Assembly (NCBI GenBank): GCA_021521415.1
Contig: JAIQDT010002049.1
Location: forward strand, 359,517-423,516
Length of the DNA stretch: 64,000 bases
Source of the DNA: Bidens hawaiensis
Lineage: Eukaryota; Streptophyta; Magnoliopsida; Asterales; Asteraceae
Direction: 5' to 3'
Shown: positions 61,509 through 64,000 of the stretch, piece by piece
Layout of the letters: each line of letters opens with the position of its first letter
Numbering within the stretch: the stretch's first letter is position 1
Program-made: the position numbers and the translations under genes
The notes under the pieces: generated by a model
Told to the model about the DNA's origin: nothing
Databases searched by the model: none
The model's input: only the letters and a program-made list of their open reading frames with translations

Positions 61509-62510
61509 TGAAGAGGTATGCACCCGCCCTAACATCGAGCGGGGCGGGTCAACCCACAAGATATAGACAAGAGGCTTGAAATCAAGATGTCATGAAGGCA
61601 CAAAGCCAAAACCTATGCGCATGGCGCATATCACATATGCTCACGCATATCACATATGCTCACGCATCACATATGCTCACGCGTATCACATGCTCACGCA
61701 CCATATATGCTCACGCATATCACATCTGCGCGTGGCGCATATCACATATGCTCACGCATCATATATGCTCACGCATATCACATCTGCGCGTGGCGCATCC
61801 GCGCGTGGCGCATATCACATATGCCCACGCATCAAAGATCTGCGCATGAAACATCTGCGCGTGAGAATAAAGAGAAGACCTCGCGCATCCTCAGGATAGG
61901 CGCATATCACACATGCACATAATCAACTTCGTCCTTATCCAAATCAGGATAAGGACAACCCTGATTGTGCTCATCAGACAACCTTCCAGAAGGTATCCTT
62001 TAAGGAATAAAGAATATGCTGATGTTGACAGCTGCCAATGAAAGGTGGACAACTCAGCAAAACCCATGTGCTACCACGTGATTGCACATGGGTCAGGTGA
62101 AATACCTTGGTCAGAGAATAGTCAATGAAAAAGCACCAGGTGTCCTAAGGACACGTGGCGCGAAGCAATAGGAGGAGGCCAAAAAGGCCTTAATGGGACC
62201 TAAGCCCAATGATTGGAAACCCTAACACTATAAATACCACACCACCTCTACAAGGGGAGGTAAGCAAGAAAATACACTCTAAATCCTTACTCACTCTCAG
62301 ATTATTATTATCTTCTCCTACAATCTCTTATTCTCACACCGGAGGGTTACCCCAAAGAGGACCCCTCTGTCCCTTTCTGAGGGGTAAGTTTACGGTGCTG
62401 CTCATTTTGTAGGTGGAAGAATTCATACTCCGGAGAACCATCGGTGATATAGCACACTCATACCCGAGGAAAGTTGATCGTCTACCAGTGAGCCGATCCA
62501 CGTTTCTTCA
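61509..62510 (+). repeat. 3' LTR
   Basis: It has the same ends as the 5' LTR. It is 36 bp longer because of two extra subrepeat units (19 and 17 bp) in the CACATATGCTCACGCAT array. I count about four substitutions elsewhere. It carries an intact TATA box and G-box dyad pointing toward the PBP1-like gene. Confidence 0.93.
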
Positions 62511-62721
62511 ATATGATATTATAATTAGAGTAGACACTAATTTCTTTGAAAAACTCTAGATTCTAGAAACTCAAACAAGATAAGATAAAATATCAAACAC
62601 GAATTTATCCCTAACATAGTAACATGCAATCCTCCTACATAGAAATGTTGTAGCAACTTCAATGTGTACAACCCAAGATTCCACCGTCTATATTCCGGCA
62701 TTTTAGATTAATACATCCCAC

Positions 62722-62727
62722 TATATA
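62722..62727 (+). promoter_or_regulatory. Possible TATA box of the PBP1-like gene
   Basis: CACTATATATTCC lies ~31 bp before the ATG, which would leave almost no 5'UTR. Another start further upstream, or in the LTR, is possible. Confidence 0.35.
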
Positions 62728-62757
62728 TTCCAAATAATCCCATTCCCACATCCATCA

Positions 62758-63102
62758 ATGGCATCCAACAACAACGAACCCGAGTTCCACGATTTCTTGC
62801 CGTTAATGGCGGATAAATTGGGTGGCGAACGTCTAATGGACGAGCTATGCAACGGGTTTGGACTACTGATGGACCCGATTACACGTGTGATCACATTCGA
62901 CAGCTTGAAGCAGAACATTGTCGTGTTGGGACTAGCGGATTTGACGGATGATGATTTGATGAGTATGTTGAAGGAAGGAGATTTGGATGGAGATGGGGTT
63001 TTGAATGAGATGGAGTTTTGTGTTTTAATGTTTAGGTTAAGTCCTGACTTGATGAAACAGTCATGGCTTTTGTTAGAAAAAGCTATGCAATTGATAGGTT
63101 AA
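62758..63102 (+). CDS. PBP1: PBP1/KIC-like single EF-hand calcium-binding protein, 114 aa
   Basis: PBP1 and KIC are small cytosolic calcium sensors; they bind the PINOID kinase (auxin signalling) and the kinesin KCBP (trichome branching) in Arabidopsis. The protein has the family's FHDFLP N-terminal block, LGGERLMDELCNGFGLLMD, and one canonical EF-hand loop at residues 75-86 (D75, D77, D79, V81, N83, E86), then EFCVLMFRLSPDLM. It is a single exon, as in Arabidopsis, and complete. The ATG begins MASNNNEPEFHDF, the right length for the family. The 3' LTR of the Tat element ends 248 bp upstream in the same orientation, so LTR-driven expression is possible. PBP1 and KIC are hard to tell apart by eye. 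Confidence 0.9.
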   Translation: MASNNNEPEFHDFLPLMADKLGGERLMDELCNGFGLLMDPITRVITFDSLKQNIVVLGLADLTDDDLMSMLKEGDLDGDGVLNEMEFCVLMFRLSPDLMKQSWLLLEKAMQLIG

Positions 63103-64000
63103 TTAACCTTTTTTTTTATGTAGTTTGTTACCATGTTTGAAATAATTGTTTAAAGGCATTATATGTTCGTGTTTGTTTGTTTGTGTGGTTTTTTTCCGAC
63201 CACATTTAGGTATCCAACCAGGGGCGAATTTAGTGTGTTATGATCAGAGTCACAGGAATACGATCTTTTTCACCTGTCACCGTGTTATTATTATGGAGAT
63301 GTCCAAAACACCGCTCACCAAATATGTATTATGATAGTGGAATTGTTCATACAAGTCAAGATAGACTTTATCAATGATCATATCTGTCATTTTTGTTTCT
63401 AGTAAAAGAAACATAATATGAGTTGTATGAGTTGTGTAACACAACCTCATACAGCTCATCATATGACCATTTCTCACATCTCATACAATATATGTATATA
63501 CTATTACATGCTATATTTATATATATGACTCGTATGACCATGCGATCCATGTATCGTATACGTGATGTCTGAATGATTTAATCAAATAAAGTTTCTTGGG
63601 TAGTTTGATTAATAGAGAGAGAAATATTTTTTTACAACAAAAACCGAAATACCAATTTAGTTAACATTAAAATGTCAAGGCAAAATTTGTTTATGATCGA
63701 TTTTCACACATCAACGAAGTTATGCAAATGTGTACGCGTCTAATGATACAAATTAGGTAATAGATTGATTTAAGAGGAAAGTAGCATTTTGGGAAGTAGG
63801 TTGGTTTTATTTTATTTGTACCATATATATAGGTAAACTTCGCCAAATAGTATTTGTTTTTTTCCTTTTAATTCAAAAGTCATTGAATAACAATTAACCT
63901 AAATTTGCACGTTTTCCCCCTAAACACAATTAACACACTAAAGGGTTATGAAGAAACACCGGTTTAACCCAAGGGTTAAAGCCTAAGCCTCGACCGATGG
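63103..64000. other. 3' flank of the PBP1-like gene, no other gene seen
   Basis: AT-rich DNA. A hAT-like end (CAGGGGCGAATTTAG, ~63219) occurs without a visible partner. Confidence 0.45.

Larger units (their letters stand above)
50032..62510 (+). mobile_element. Full-length Ty3/gypsy retrotransposon, Tat-type, 12.5 kb
   Basis: Two LTRs (966 and 1002 bp) with TGAAGAGG...TTCTTCA ends enclose a PBS, one gag-pol frame, a spliced antisense gene and a polypurine tract. The flanking 5-mers are ATGTG (50027-50031) and ATATG (62511-62515), a target duplication with one change. The Tat assignment rests on a second RNase H after the RT-RNase H, the lack of a chromodomain, a large region after pol and an antisense ORF. 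By eye the LTRs differ at about four positions plus 36 bp of subrepeat copy number, so the insertion is recent. Confidence 0.93.

Noticed and set aside
63219..63235. hAT-like terminus CAGGGGCGAATTTAG
   Set aside because: No partner end or target duplication is visible in the window, so an element cannot be supported.

Overview
This is plant nuclear DNA: AT-rich, with short GT-AG introns, plant-only gene families (class VIII myosin, S-domain receptor kinase, NIN-like protein, cluster III diacylglycerol kinase, PBP1-type EF-hand protein) and a dense load of LTR retrotransposons, MITEs, Helitrons and SINEs. A eudicot is clear. Asteraceae is my guess from the style of the repeats and the Au-like SINE, and I could not test it.

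Layout. 1-4.5 kb: a head-to-tail array of a non-coding LTR element (LTR, ~1.07 kb internal, LTR, internal, LTR; period ~1635 bp). It runs off the left edge and ends inside a truncated class VIII myosin pseudogene (4.5-8.1 kb). 9-16 kb: two hAT MITEs with perfect 8-bp target duplications, a tRNA-Phe gene, a 68-codon gene of unknown function with a good TATA box, and a 1.8 kb element with degenerate inverted ends. 19.1-23.0 kb: an intact 13-exon minus-strand diacylglycerol kinase (DGK5-like, 504 aa). A solo LTR (23.1-24.1 kb, perfect 5-bp TSD) sits in its likely 5'UTR intron. 25.7-28.7 kb: a second, unrelated ~3 kb solo LTR. 30-38 kb: Helitrons, a SINE, a Harbinger-type MITE, an RWP-RK/PB1 (NIN-like) gene remnant and a fragment of a receptor kinase. 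39.4-43.9 kb: a seven-exon S-domain receptor-like kinase, now a pseudogene. 45.7-49.5 kb: more hAT elements and a SINE. 50.0-62.5 kb: a nearly complete 12.5 kb Ty3/gypsy element of the Tat type, with near-identical LTRs, one 1752-codon gag-pol frame and a spliced but damaged antisense gene that has its own TATA box and a duplicated G-box module. 62.8-63.1 kb: a PBP1/KIC-like EF-hand gene whose start codon lies 248 bp past the 3' LTR.

Genes that look functional are the DGK, PBP1, tRNA-Phe, possibly the 68-codon gene, and the retrotransposon gag-pol. The others are relics. The most notable points are retroelements beside live genes (a solo LTR in the DGK leader intron, a full element in the PBP1 promoter), a 30-bp dyad centred on a G-box that is conserved in all three Tat LTRs, and an antisense gene that decayed inside an otherwise young element.
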